The notes under the pieces were generated by a model. The model saw only the letters and a list, made by a program, of their open reading frames with translations. It was not told the DNA's origin and made no database searches. A DNA stretch of 64,000 nucleotides from Numida meleagris (Eukaryota; Chordata; Aves; Galliformes; Numididae): NCBI RefSeq assembly GCF_002078875.1, contig NC_034415.1, positions 21,033,225-21,097,224 of the forward strand, written 5' to 3'. Shown in pieces: positions 15,301 to 28,200 of this stretch; position 1 is the stretch's first letter, and every line of letters starts with the position of its first letter. A program made the position numbers and the translations under genes.

Positions 15301-17228
15301 TTTCTGGAAAAAAGAGACACTAGATACCCAGACTACAACCACGTCTGCAGTAATGACACTGATTGCAGACTTACAGAAGGGGATGCCCAGCTCAGTTCTA
15401 CTGAAAGGGGGAATGGCAGGGGAAAGGTCTGTAAAAGTCAGCAGACTTCTTGGTGCACAGGAAGGCAAATCAGGGATCAAGGATTTTTCTCAATCAACAG
15501 AAGTTCTCAAACACGTTTACCTCTGTGTGTCACTACTCAATTAAAGCAAGTGCTCTCAAAATAAGATATTCTTAATGAAATCAATAACTACGTATCCTGG
15601 AAATTTACATTTGCTTTTAACCACCCTTTGTCCCCACCTACTTCTGTTTCCTGATTATCCTAATTACCATACTTTTCCACTGGGCATGCAATCATCTTGC
15701 CTCAGGGTGCTTCTCCAAGATGTTTCTCACCAAGCCATGACAGAATATTATAGTTATTTCACCTAGTATATACGTTCATGCAGCATGTAGCTGTCTGACT
15801 GCAACACTTCAATCTGAAGTCCCAACACACAGAACTTTCTGAAGTCCCTTTTCTCTTAATTTTGAAAGAAATAAAAACTTGAGTTAGCGTAGATTAAGTT
15901 TCACATGTCTTGCTTTTACACAAGAGGAGAGGTACGTATGGAGATCGGAATGTCTTTTGGGCAGTAAAGTAACATAACATTAATTTCCTAATTCACATAT
16001 CAGTTCACAGCGGTAAAGCTGGATGAAATGTCTCTTGCCTTAAATTCTTAAAGAAAAGATCACATTAAGTATCATGGAACAGACAGCATATACAGCAAGA
16101 GAGTTTTCTGGCATTTCACTGAAATGGACATGATCTGGAGAGGGAGTTCATTTAAAGCCAGGAACTAAGACAAGGAAACAAGTTATCTGTGCAATGCCTG
16201 AAAGCCTGAAAGAAACTCAATATCCTATTCCTCTACAGTAGATCTCACCACAAGGGTCTGGACAGCACAGATACTACTAGTGCTTTAAAACTGCCTGTCA
16301 ATGGCCTTCACCATTTTTTAGATATTCTAACAGCAAGACACTGACAATCTCAGATTTTGTTGCTCATACTACTCACTGCAAATCAATCTCACATTATTTG
16401 AGTTAGAGATATGGCATAACAAGAAGTAAAGGGAATAGAGAAGAGCAGCTAACCGCATTGTAACTTCAGTACAATAAATGTTGTCATTTCAAATTCAGAA
16501 ATCATTCACAGGTCCAACAGAGGCACATCTAGTGTTGGGAAGCAAAAGACTGGCAAAGGAATGAGTACAGTCCCACAGACTTGATAATCAAGCTCAACTA
16601 AAGACATCCAGATTTACACATGAGGGAATCAATACGCATTTGAGTTTAATAAGGAGGTTGGAACTAGATGACCTTTAAGGTCCCTTCACGCACAAGCCAT
16701 TTATGATTCTGTAACACACTATACACTACAGAGAACAAAAGAGAGACCAATGTTTTTGTAGCTTGAACTAATCCTCCCAGATATCCTCTGCACCTCCCCA
16801 GGTCACTTGCAGGTGATGCAAAACAGCTGCAAAATGGACAGAGGAAGTATCTGAGAGCTGCAAGTTCTTTATCACTCACTTAGCTAGAGTAATGCAAGTA
16901 CAAGGACAGTTGACTTCAGTGAAGGAAGTACTTCTGTTAATGCTCTCATACATTGTCAGCACCAAACAGGAAGCAATCAACACGGGGAGAAGAACTAAAC
17001 ACACACCTTGAATACCTCAGAGAAGAAACCAGAGCCAATTTTCTCACACGTGAAGTCATCGAGACGGGTAAGTCTGGAAAAGGCACTTATCAGGGCTCTG
17101 TACGAAGAGGTCCAAACTCTTCCTATCTGGGATGTAGTCCCATCTCCTCCAGTGCCACCGTCAAGGTCCTCAGCACGCTCCAAGCGAGGTGGAAATCCTG
17201 CTATTGAATTCCGTTTACTTCGGTCCAT
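3251..17228 (-). CDS. TESK2: TESK2, dual-specificity testis-specific kinase 2 (N-terminal coding part; rest lies left of window)
   Basis: Protein kinase of the TESK/LIMK branch, known to phosphorylate cofilin and so regulate actin dynamics. Two coding exons are visible, joined(17228..17007, 3372..3251). Together they encode the first 114 residues plus two bases of the next codon. The N-terminus begins [15 protein letters not shown], as in mammalian TESK2 recalled from memory. The glycine-rich ATP loop GSGFFSEV is near residues 66-73, and the VMALK segment carrying the ATP-binding lysine follows in the second coding exon. Exon 2 ends in phase 0 (AAG|GTGTGT) and the next begins GTA AGA CAC, restoring FKVRHR. 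The start is the first ATG of the conserved protein. The rest of the kinase domain and the C-terminal tail must lie left of position 1, since no further kinase exon is recognisable in 1-3,250. The gene points away from MMACHC, as in human. Confidence 0.95.
3373..17006 (-). other. TESK2 intron, 13.6 kb
   Basis: AT-rich intron between the two visible coding exons. Apart from a CR1 tail near 16.65 kb, a possible degenerate CR1 piece near 12.06-12.23 kb and poly(A)/poly(T) runs (for example 4,453 and 14,887) I see no gene. The longest open frame, 125 codons at 15,167-15,544 on the plus strand, has no recognisable domain or splice context. Confidence 0.8.
16645..16716 (+). mobile_element. CR1 LINE 3' tail fragment
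   Basis: The run GGTTGGAACTAGATGACC, then AAGGTCCCTTC, then TATGATTCTG is the characteristic end of avian CR1 retrotransposons, in plus orientation. It is truncated to about 70 bp, as is usual for CR1, and is inserted in TESK2 intron sequence. Confidence 0.85.
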
Positions 17229-17310
17229 TTTGAAAACAAGGTTTTCTTTCGCTAAGGGAGGACTTCTCACATCTTAGGTACTTGGCCGTCTTCTCACCTC
17301 TCGTTGGGTG
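17007..17310 (-). CDS. TESK2: TESK2 exon 2: 5'UTR end plus first coding exon
   Basis: The acceptor TTGCATTTTAG|CACCC is at 17,311/17,310 and the donor AAG|GTGTGT at 17,007/17,006. The ATG is at 17,228-17,226, leaving about 82 nt of 5'UTR in this exon and 74 codons of coding sequence. The coding part holds a variable acidic/Gly-rich stretch, then the conserved [19 protein letters not shown] leader to the kinase domain and the glycine-rich loop. An in-frame upstream ATG occurs at the MRSPPL segment, but homology supports MDRSK as the start. Confidence 0.92.
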
Positions 17311-20300
17311 CTAAAATGCAAGAAATTGAGATTAACGTTATTATAAACTTATCTAGCAAAGTTTGGTAGGACGCCAACGCAATTTAACCAGTGTAACGGA
17401 ATAAGGAAAAAGCAGAAGATACTCAAGTAGAGGTTAAAAAAAAAAGAAAGAAAGAAACATCCCAGGCCCCCAACATCATTAGAAAATACAGACAATCTAA
17501 TGAACTCTTCCCTTGGATTCCTGGAAATACTTTATGTTCTGGCTGCAAATAAATTAATAGGTTTAGAGCTCAGAATTTTAAATGATAACAAAGGACTTTC
17601 ACCCATCCACTCCCCCTTTTTTTTTTTTTTTAAAGTTGCTAAAGCGAACAACCAAGCAGAAGGAAACCCACAAACTCTTACATTCTATTTTGCTTCAGCA
17701 GCAGCTGGTGACCAATGCAGTGCTATTACAAGAACTCGTTTCACATCAGAGGCTGGACAAAGGATCTCTAACTATAAAAAAACAGATCAACTTTCGGTTG
17801 CCTTAAGGAAAACTATTAGCTGTCAATAACAGCAGCTGAAGAACCAAACCCTCTGTTTTTCAAAGCTTCCACCTATGCACGTTCCAAGAGCAATTCTTTA
17901 ACTGGTAAGAACACAAATTTGTACCCACTAAGGATCTAGTCCCCAAATGTATAAACCCATCAGCAATCCTGCAACAAAAACAGTCTTCTTATAAGAAACT
18001 GCCAGAACAATTCTCCCCACACACACTTTTTAAAGCTCTATTAATTTCAGCTCAACTAAAAACACAGGAAATAAGATACATTTGCCAAAGTACAAGGGAA
18101 AAAAAAACAGCGAGGGAATTTTTTTCTCTGTAAGAGGATGATGAAGTAATCAGGATGACTGGAGCCCATCAAATCCAACTTGGATTGGCAAACCTGACAG
18201 GTGGCCTACTTTTTTTTTTTCCCCTCCCTTTAAACCTTAGACTCAGGAGGTTATTCATCTTTCCCACACTTAACTGTTCATTTACAGCAACTCAGTGCAG
18301 CACACACAACACCAGAAGGAAGCAGCCTGGGCCATCGCACTTGTATTTTCACAGAGGCACAGAGCAATGCACTCAATGTGAAGAGCATCTCACGAAGAGG
18401 CACACACACCAGCAATTCTGAACCCTGAACACACAGCAATTCTGCTATACACGTATCATGTGCCATGCATCTTTCAGAGATGCTCTGTGCCAGCACATCA
18501 GAAAGCCCCTGCCTTCAGAAGGAAGCTCTGTTGAGCTGCATGAAATTAATTTAAGGAAAAAGGCAAACTTTCAAGGTGTGTGACAGCATTTATTTTCAGA
18601 TCTCTTACCACCTAAATGAGTCAGGATGAAGGGTGTGATAAAGAGCCTTACCAGAGCCTGTTTAAAAAAGAAAAGTAATCTATCCAGTCCCACGCTGTGG
18701 TATTCCTACAGCATTTTACGTGCAGAGTCCCACATGCGTGAGCTTACTGCACTTTTCAGATGATAGTAGAACGTATCTCATGTTCTGGCGTGGCTGTCTG
18801 CCACAGAGAAGATCAGTTTCCAATTTCTGACCTCATATTCTTGCCCCGCGAGCCCTGAAGGTCTGGAAGTGGTACAGAAGCACCATGGGAAGATCAAGCC
18901 TCATATCTCCCCAGCTGAGAAGAAATAGCCCCAAGAACCTCCTCAGCTACAGAGAAGATGCCCAGGAATTTCCAAAGCATACTTAAATAATTCCTTTTGA
19001 TCTGAACGCAGTGAACTAACACTTGGTTACTTTTCAAGGAGATGAAGAATTATCTGCGGAAGGAGGATAGGCAAGAAGCAATGGTGTTAACCATTCAATG
19101 TCTGGAACAAGGCACACAAGTACGGCTGGAGACCGATGGAAGTGGGGGAGCAAGCGTTAGCCCCAGCAATGGCCAGTGGGATACCCCAGTACCTCTCCTC
19201 CTACCAGGCAGGCCCTGAAGCTTGCAGACACCCCCAGGCCACCCAGTGAAACCACACATCAGCACTGCAGCCCAGCAAGCAGCAAAGCGGGGCCGTGAGC
19301 TCCGAGACAAAGCAAATGACTCAGAAACAAAGGAGAGAAGATGACTGATGTTTTCTAGTGAGAGGAAGACACCAAGTTAGGTAAGTGTTATTAAACAGGA
19401 AGAAAAGCCTAACTCTGTCTTAAGCATCCAGATACCATTAACAAAAGCTCAGCTCTCAATTTACATCCTTTTGATTGAAATCACATGGTGAACTTTGCAA
19501 AACTCTACACAAATCCCACAGTGAAAGAAGAGATTCAAAGTACTTCGCACAGCATAAACCCCCAAAGGTTTTGCCATCTGGATTCTTAAGCAACCCGTTC
19601 CTTCATTTCTACCTGCTCAAGTTTGCCTCGTTTCCAGACAGCTACATGAAATCCTTGGGAATTATTAGGATAGAGTTCCATTTGCCTAGCTTCTTGCCCA
19701 GGACTGCATACACTGAATTAGAGAAAAATTTCAAGTGGGCACAATTCCAAGAAGGCCTCCTGTCATTTTGGCCAATTACACTAATGATCACATTCTCAGT
19801 CAAATCAACCAAGGTCTAATTGACTGTCAAGTCAGTCTGAGGTACTCTAATTTACTGCCTTGTACGATTAATTAAAGTGCACCGAGCAGAATCCAAGGCT
19901 GTCCTGCTGCAGGATGAAGCGCAGTGGATGGTTGGGTTTTCTGTTTGTTTTTAATATTGGTTTAGCTTAAAGATTCTTGAGCTGCGCTCAACAACCAGCT
20001 AAGAAATGACGTGGAGCACTCTACAAGCACTTCCCCGTAAATTCTCAGCTTCCAGACCACTTCTTCTGACATCCATACCTCAGCAAAAATGCACGCCGCT
20101 CTGCCAAGCCAAAGCGTTTTACAAATACAATTCCCAAATCGCACGCCTGCCCTACTCAGCCACATTACAGGACTAAAAAAGCACAATTTTAGGCAGCTTC
20201 CTACTCTCCCACTTTTCAAATTATTGGTCTTAAAAATGAACCGAAAACATGAATGTCACATTCAGATCAAAAACCAGTGCATTCACGCAGCGAAGAAACT

Positions 20301-23300
20301 GAACTGTAGGAACGATTATAGTTACAAACACTATTGGCATTTATTTGGTTAGTTAGGGGGTTGGCTTTCAAAACCAATGTCTGAGCCGGCAAACATTTAA
20401 AGATGGAAACCCCACAAAAGCAGATCAAGTTCTGTCCTGCACGCAGGCGCAAAATGAACAAGATACATCCACTTTACACTTGTTGTAGGCACAGAAAGGG
20501 GTCAGGCTTCTCAACTTCTGCAGCCCCCCTTTCATGCCTCAAGGTGCAACACAAGATCCCTCCAAAACCACTCCAACTCACTACAAACACTTCGTGTCCC
20601 CAGCATCTTCATAATACGTGCATATTTGCACTTAAAAGTCAAACTCAAAGTTTCCTAAAAGATGGCCTTAACAACAACAACAGCCATTTTTAGACACAGA
20701 AGACTGTCGCTAGGCATTCGGCCTGGAAAGCAATAAATCTGGTGGATGCGTGTTATTAATTTGAAAAGGTTTTCTGAAGAGCAAGATGCCAAAGCTTTGA
20801 CATAAGACATTTGCCAAGAGTTAACTATTTAAACTCCTTTCCAATGCAGTTTCAAAACCCAGTGCTACAAAACGGTGGAGGAATTATCCTGGCAAGTGCC
20901 ACTCGGCAAAATAGCCTGGGGGAAATAAAAAAAAAAGGAAAAAAAGAATTCATTGCAGTAACGTGCAAAATTGCAGAAAAGCTTCAAAGGATTGGAAAGA
21001 ACAAAATCTCCCAGAGACCAAATTGACTTTGAGGTCATTAACCTAGAGGAGAGCAAAAAAATTGATTTGGAAATGAAACACAAGAAATCAAACTAAATAG
21101 GTAAAGAGAAGCATGTGTTACACAACTTTGTTCCTAACTGTTCTTATCCACTTCTCTAACAGAGGAGCAGTATCTGGGTTGGCTGTAACTTGGCTTCCAG
21201 TCTTTGGGGAGAAGGCAGCATCAAGCATGCATGGACAGGGCAGCTATGAGTAGCAGAGCTGCGCAACGCTCGGCCCAGCTCACTCAGAAACTGACGCCTT
21301 CCTCGCCGCTTTACTCAGGTAAGTCACTGCACTTGAAACCGAAAAGCCCAGCATTTCGCTTTAATTGTATCCCCATGCTGGGAGAAATTCCCAGCTCCAG
21401 CAGGTACCTATGCAGCACACAGCTTTGCAGCCGGGCTGATGCTGCTCAGAGGAAACCCGTGCTGGCCCAGGAATGGTTACACAGCCACGGGACCAGCAGC
21501 CTGCCGAGCTGCGCCACGGGTTTGTAATGCAAACAAACCTCCGCGAGAGCCCAAGCTGAAACAAACAGTTCACTTATTTTGTGACTGCGGCCAAGTTTGA
21601 AAACAGAAAGAGACAAGCCATTAACCTAGTGCAGGGCCTGGGATTCAGGACTAAGGTTGTCGGTTTAAAAACACCCACACAAAGCACAGGTATAAAGGCT
21701 GGCACATATTTAGAAGGCAAAAAACACACAAACAAAAAAAACACTTGATCATAGTAAGGAATTGCCAGCACTTTCTCAGGTCCAAATACAATGCAAAATT
21801 GAACTTGTACTTGTTTCCTAGCCTGGCTGCAGCCACACCAAGCCCCAGTGCAGGCAGCCTCCGAGCCAGACGCAGAACATCGTTAGTCAGACGATCGCTC
21901 AAGTAGATCACATACAATACACAGCTGCTGCTTCAGATGGATAATGTCAATACATTCTGTTTACCCAATAGAGCAGAAAAATTGCAAGATATCCAGAAAA
22001 CAGCAGCATTCCCTACGCTTCCGCAGAGCTCAGCGAGGATACTGAGGAGCTGCTCCAGCCATCCAGGTGTCAGTGGGCTGGCGCTGCTTAGTTCCTGGGA
22101 AAAACAAAGAGAATCGAAACCTTCCTGTCCCAGAGGTACTGGAACATCTCCGCAGCCAGGGAACTCCCCCTCAGCCTCTCCAGCTGCTGTACACCGAGAG
22201 CTGACAGCTCTGTCGCTCCGAGGCGCTCTCACTGTGGACGGGAAGCGACTTGCAGTTGTTTCAATGCAGGCACGAGGTAACAGCACAGCAAAGGCAAGGA
22301 AAGAGAACAGCAATGATTAAGAATAGAGGAAAATAAAGCAAGCAGGCTCAGTTTCATGCCTGATTGACCATTCATAGTCATACAAGATGGTCAACATTTG
22401 AACATTTTCCATCTAAAAGTACCATCTTCACAAATACTTAAAGTACGTTCTATAACCTACCATTGAAATACAGCTAGAACACCAGCCCGTGTCCACAGGC
22501 TCAAGTTACTGTGGAACACCCAGTCCTGCGCTTACGTCAGATACCGGCTGTACAAATGGAACAGTAGCACGGTCTCAACTAACTTATTTATGAATCTCTG
22601 GAGCGAGAACAGGCACCCAGCTCCGCCGTCGTTACCGTACTGCAGACACTGGAGGCTGGCGGTCTTTACACAATCCCAAGCACCCTGGGTACCATGGGGA
22701 AATACAGAACTCAGTTGTGAGCCACAGACCTGGAGCATATGATGTTAGGCTTCAAAAGCAAAGTTATTTCAGCTAACTTGCAGGCTGCTTGCAAGAGCTG
22801 TTACGGTTCCCCAGTGCAACCCATGGGACCATCACATAAAAAAAAAAGTGGCCTAGGCACTACCAGAAGTGTGTTAACTTAAGAAAAAGTGACAGGGCCA
22901 TATGAAAAGAAGCTTACTAACTAAGTCAAAAAGAGGGCTTGGCAGCAGACAACAGATGGAGCCACTGGGATACAGCAGCTGATTATCAGAGGTACTTACT
23001 GACAAATGCACTTCAAATGAACGTGTCAGGGTACTAATAAGCAGTAAAATGGCTAAGAATTAATTATGAATATTGACTGGCTTTGATCTTGCCTAGAAGA
23101 GCACTTAATTTTGTGCCAGGTTGCAAGATACCATGCTGCAAGGATAAAATAAAAAACTCTGCCACGGTGCAAATGCATGGTTCTTGGCTAGCGTCAGAAC
23201 ACAGAAAGGAAATCTATGATGCAAGGGAACCACAAGCTTCACACTTCTGCAGACAGACCCCTCCTTTAACCCTACATTTCTTCCAGGAATTTGTGAAGTC

Positions 23301-24621
23301 ATTTGTGCAAAGAATCACAATGGCAAAAGCATATATATAAAATTGGAAGGTGTTACAGTATCTCATCTGGACCAACTTTCTCATTCTGCAGTCCCAAAAA
23401 TATTAAGCACTGTAGCAAGGATTACTCTGTTCCTCCCCTCTGCTCTGCCCCCCTCCCCTCCCAAACTGTTCACCCTAACAGAACGGCACGGAAGTTCCAA
23501 GCAAAAAGCAAGGACAGCACACACTGCCAGCAGGTACAGGCACGCACCCAGCTACCTTCAGCTCAAGCCGATCATGCTTTGTATGCAAGTTTCACATGAA
23601 GGCAAAAGAAATGGACAATGGAATAACAGCCATGTCTACAGCTGCACAGTGCAGTCCTGCTTAAGTCAGAAAATGACGTTTTTATTGGCCTGTCAGGATA
23701 TGCTATGCAACAATAATTTCCACACATAATGACTAAATAGAAAGGTTTACGACTATTCCACTGGGCATATCAGAGTTTCTCATAAAATATCTTATCTTAG
23801 GTTGTAAATTCCACTGCCTAATTAAGTCCATGGAACTGTAAGGCTGTTGATTTTGCTCACAACAAAAATATCCTAGAACTCTGACCCCTATTTAAAGTTT
23901 TTTTTTTTTAGAAATTATTTCAGCTGAAGCATTAAGACCGCTCACAAGTTGGCATAAATATTAGCTCTCAGTCTTTTCAAGAGGACAAACAAGAAAGTAA
24001 AAGTGTAAACAGAGTTCCAGGCAGCGCTCCTGACATTTCAGCTTTCACCTAACCCCTGGCATACCTGTCAGAGTATTCAAGAGGAAAGTCCTCTGCGCTT
24101 AAAGCAAATGCAGCCCTCGCCCTCAAAGAAACGCACTATTAAGAGCGATCTCCCGCATTTATACAGCGCCTTTCATCTGAGGGCCATCACGCAAACATAT
24201 ATGCACACACACCTGAACATTCCAGCTTGTCATTAACCCATGATTCACGTAGGGCAGCACTTAAAATAGCAAAACCGGAGCCAAGCTCACACTTGCCGGC
24301 ACAGCAACCATCTCGCAGGCGATCCCCGTGTGCCTGGGCACGGACCTGCTCGGGAAGCCCCTCACTGGGGGCGGGAGAACGCAGCTTCGCCGCACCCCCC
24401 CCCCGCCTCCCGCCTGCACCTGCCCGCCCCGAGCGCACCGCACCGGGGGCGGCGGGACCCAGGCGGCCTGTCCTCCCGGCGTTGTCGGACACCGCACCCT
24501 CGAGGGACCGGGGGCTGCTGCAGCTCCGGGACCCTCCTGCCGCCCACCCGCCGCGGCGCTCAGCTCAGCTCAGCTCAGCTCTGCTCACCCTCCGCCCCTC
24601 GCGCGCGGCCCCGGCCGTTAC
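17311..24621 (-). other. TESK2 intron 1, 7.3 kb
   Basis: Intron between the noncoding first exon and the first coding exon. It is mostly AT-rich, with a GC-richer, CpG-containing patch at about 21.2-22.3 kb. No exon or RNA gene is recognisable. Near its 5' end is a GCTCA pentamer repeat. Confidence 0.65.
24558..24587. repeat. GCTCA pentanucleotide repeat
   Basis: Four perfect GCTCA units followed by GCTCT and GCTCA. The repeat lies 35 bp inside TESK2 intron 1 from the exon 1 donor, in the CpG island. Such a tract is likely to be length-variable. Confidence 0.85.
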
Positions 24622-24860
24622 CTGAGCAGCGGCGGCGGCGGCGCAAGCGGGGCCTGCGGGCGGCGCGGGCACTCATGGCGACCTGCTCGTCTCTCAGCGG
24701 CCCGGTGAGGGTCTACCCCGCCGCTGCGGTAAGCGAGGGGGCCCCATGTGAGGAGAGAACCCAGCTGCGGGACCCGCGACCGCCACAGCTCCGCCCTCGC
24801 TCTCCGCCTCCTCCGCCTCCTCCTCACGCGCCCAGCCCCGCCGCCTGCCTCACAGCCGCT
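24622..24860 (-). other. TESK2: TESK2 noncoding exon 1 (5'UTR), 5' end approximate
   Basis: On the minus strand a consensus donor, GCTGCTCAG|GTAACG, lies at 24,622/24,621 inside a CpG island, 7.3 kb upstream of the first coding exon. Mammalian TESK2 also has a noncoding first exon. The transcription start cannot be read from sequence; 24,860 is a guess based on the position of upstream CCAAT boxes. Open frames of up to 190 codons across this block on either strand reflect the scarcity of stops in GC-rich DNA. Confidence 0.6.
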
Positions 24861-25260
24861 GAGCCGCCCACAGCGCGGGGCGGAGCCCAGCCGCCGTCCT
24901 GAGCAGCCAATCGACGTTCGGGAGGGTTTGATGGACGGTGGCGTCTGGCCAATGGAGAAGGGGAAGGAGGGCGGAGGGACTCACAGGTAATCTACGTGAG
25001 TACTGGTTTCTAATTGGCCAAGAGACACTTGAGAGGCAGGCGGCTGGGCCAACAGAAGCAGTGACAACGACTCCCCAGACAATGGCGGGAGTCAATGGCC
25101 GGAAAGAGAGAGGGGCGTTGCTAGGGGCGCCTCGCTCTCATTGGCCAGCCTTCGAAGGCGGGTTATAAATAAGAGAGTTAGCCAGTAGCAGTGCGGCGTA
25201 CGGGCTGACGGACGGGCAGGAGAGCCAATCCGCGTGTGTTTATAGGCAGCGGTGGGCGGG
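24860..25260. promoter_or_regulatory. TESK2 promoter region, probably bidirectional: five CCAAT boxes and a plus-strand TATA
   Basis: Core NF-Y-type CCAAT elements lie at 24,907-24,911 and 24,949-24,953 (plus), 25,013-25,017 and 25,140-25,144 (minus) and 25,225-25,229 (plus). A TATAAATA element at 25,164-25,171 faces the plus strand and predicts initiation near 25,195. The minus-strand side serves TESK2. The plus-strand product, if any, is unknown. The block is CpG-rich and joins the island starting near 24,250. Confidence 0.6.
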
Positions 25261-28200
25261 AAGCTGTCAGCGGGCGGTGGCGCCCCGCGCGGGCCCGGCG
25301 CTGATGCGCTGGCTGCGGCTTTGCGATGTCGGTGATGTCTTCTCTCCAGCTCCGTGCCTTCAGCATTTAGCCCCAGCGCTTCCCTGCTGTTCCGGGCGGC
25401 CTGCTCCCGGGTGTATGCTCCGAGCCATGTGAGGATGAGAGCAGCTCAGTACACGTGGGGGGTTCCTTCTTTCCCTGACCTCATCCTTGCCGAAGTTTGA
25501 GGAATTTTTACTGAAGCTCCTCAAAAAACAAAGAGTCTGGGATATAAAAACCAAATCCCGAGCAGTTAAAGCTGGTGGAGTTACAGCTGTAAAGGCGCTC
25601 AGACCAGAGCGCAGCGCTCTGCCTCTCCGTGCCATGTCAGCGATGCTTTCTCATGGCCCTCTGTCATTAAGTTTGCCCCTCACCGTTACAGCCCGATCCC
25701 AAACGTGCTCGGAGGGACCTTCCTTTGGAAACATCGGCACCGCCTCTATGGATCATTCTGCACGGAGACCCACAGCTGGCATACACCCTCTCTGCAGTGA
25801 TTGCATTTAGCCTCGAACTTCTCCCAGCTTGGTACTGAGGCTCCCTCTGTACATTTACCTGCACTGTTTCTGCATGGGGAGCAGATCAGAAGTCCTGCGG
25901 CGGTTCCTTCCATTTTCCTTATGGGTTTCCTTTGCTAGCAGCCATATTCCCACGCTCCCAAAGGCTAAGCATCAAGCATAAATGCAAACGTATATTCTAA
26001 TGACAGCTCAAGCATAGGGTGCAGCAAAGCTGTTGTAATGAAGCCATTATGCAATGGTGAGCGTACCCATCGCGTTCTACTCTGTGACAGAACAGGTGGA
26101 ACTGCTCAGGTCTGCCAACGCCTCCTGCCCCCGACGCTCAGCCCCAGCGTGGGGGTTTCAGTCAGACCGATCTTCCAGAACTTATATCAGAGTTAAATTT
26201 CAGCTCTTAACGTTTTGCTGCAATCTGCCCAAGTGAGTTGAAAAGATTTTACAAAGCAAACCCTGAAGCGTCTCAGTCTCTGTGGTCATTCGCTAACCCG
26301 GGGCGGTGATGCCCTGCGAGAAGTGCTGGTGTCCTCTGCTTCCATCGCTGTGCCCCCGGTTCCTGCTAGCTTGGAAGCTATTAGTTAGCTTCGAGATGAC
26401 ATCTGGTGGCAGCTCTTTATTACTTCTTTTTTTGCAAGCTAACCTCAGAACTAAAGCAAGTGAATGCTCTTTTCCCCCAGTTCGCCATCACAAATTTCAC
26501 CTCGCCAGCTTTCCCGCCAATATACAAGTTGTCTCTGCTTATGGCCTGCAAATGTCTTGCTGGTAACATCCAGGAATAAATAGTCATCCCCCAGGCTGGT
26601 GTAAAGTACCGTCATTAAGATATGCCAGTGCAATTCAGTAAAGTTAAATTGCAGAGCAAACATTCCACGAGATCCTGCGATTTATGTCATACATGGAAAC
26701 TGTTTTGAGAAGGCTTGGGAGATGATGTCTTCTTGGGAATGCTCATACCACTCTATCTCAGAGGCAAGCTTATGTTTTGAAAGTGGAAAAGCATGGTGGC
26801 CACGTATGTGTGTACAACAACAGCATGAGGACATCCCCCTGCCCCTCCTTGCAGGTGGCAGAAATACTCCAGCAAATCCACAACCTTAACATCTGCAGAA
26901 GATTAATGGCTTTGTAGTTTCCATTTCCTGGAGAGAGAAAAATGAACACTATATGAGCAGACTCTTCAAAGGGGCAAAGCCCTGCAGATGTCACAGCATG
27001 CTTCAGGCTTGGGGTCTATTGCTGGCACTGAGGAGGGGTCCTGCAGCCCAGGAGCTGGGCTGGTATTCCTCTGCTGCCCCATGTAAGGATCAGCTGCACC
27101 AAAAGCGCTCCTGCGGCTTGTGGTTTGCTCCGACACTTCCCCAGGCAGATCACTTCAGCTTTGTAAATGTAACCGGTTTGGCAAAAGAGCAGCCAAGGAT
27201 TTAATTGCCATTCATGGGGTGGCAATAAAAACAGACATCAGAGGAGGTGGGTGAGAGCATGGGAGGGGGAATTCCTTTTCCCTAGGCTTTGGAAATGCCC
27301 CAGAGGCAGAGAAGTTTGGAGATTTCTGCTTCCCAAGGAGAAAGATGCTGTGATGTAGCCACAAGTTTTACTTTGGGGCAGCAGAGCAGCTGTTGCCCTC
27401 AGCAGGGACAGAATTAAAGCAGTGCCAAGCAAAGGGAATGACCTTTCTCCCCTCCTGGAGGATGAAGGCAGTGGGTCAACTTCACAGCGCTGCAGTGACA
27501 ACAGGCATCCCAGATACTGAACCCATGAGGTACTTTGCGCGAGGAAACTCCTCAAGGAAAAACACCCTCTTTAAACAGCATTGGTCAAACTCTGCTCCGA
27601 TTTACACCAGTGGAGATCCAGAGTCATTTCATGGAGCAGAGGAGAGGGCCCCAGTGGGACAGCCTGGAGTTCGTCTAACATTGATGTTGTCCCTTTTCCA
27701 GCCTTTTCTATGTTTCATGAGAAGCTGTGAGATCCCCGCAGGCTTTCAGTCATGCTCCAAACCCTTTAGGATCTCAACAAGCATCTCTGGGATGCTGCTC
27801 TCTCCTTAGCAGGCCCCTGGGCACATTGAGCTCTCCCAGTCTCATCATTTTCCCAGCTTCTGAGTGAGCGAAAGCCTGGTGTTTATTATTCCTCTCCCCA
27901 AACAATTCTCTATCTCTGGAGCTATGCTCTCCGATTTACTTTTTTTGGCCCCATTTTGCTTCCCTCTTCTTCCTTTGCTGGGTCACAGAGCAGCGCAGGG
28001 CCCTTGCGGAGGAAGATGAGTCAGGACAGATGCATGGGGAGAGAGCGATCTCCCAGCTTGAGGCCAGGCTCACCGCCTGCGTCACCATTATTAAAAATAG
28101 ATGGATGCAGCTCTCTCTGCATTGAGGAGCAGCAGAGATGTCCTGTCTGGGGCTGCTGAGCCAATCTCCCTCTGCCTGCCTGTGAGCCACCCAGCAGCAC

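Noticed and set aside
15167..15544. 125-codon plus-strand open frame in TESK2 intron
   Set aside because: No domain, no codon-usage or splice signal, and a 94-codon frame on the other strand of the same segment; consistent with chance.
24330..24902. 190-codon open frame on the plus strand across the TESK2 CpG island
   Set aside because: Arg/Pro/Ser-rich frame explained by GC content; the opposite strand holds a consensus donor for the TESK2 first exon.
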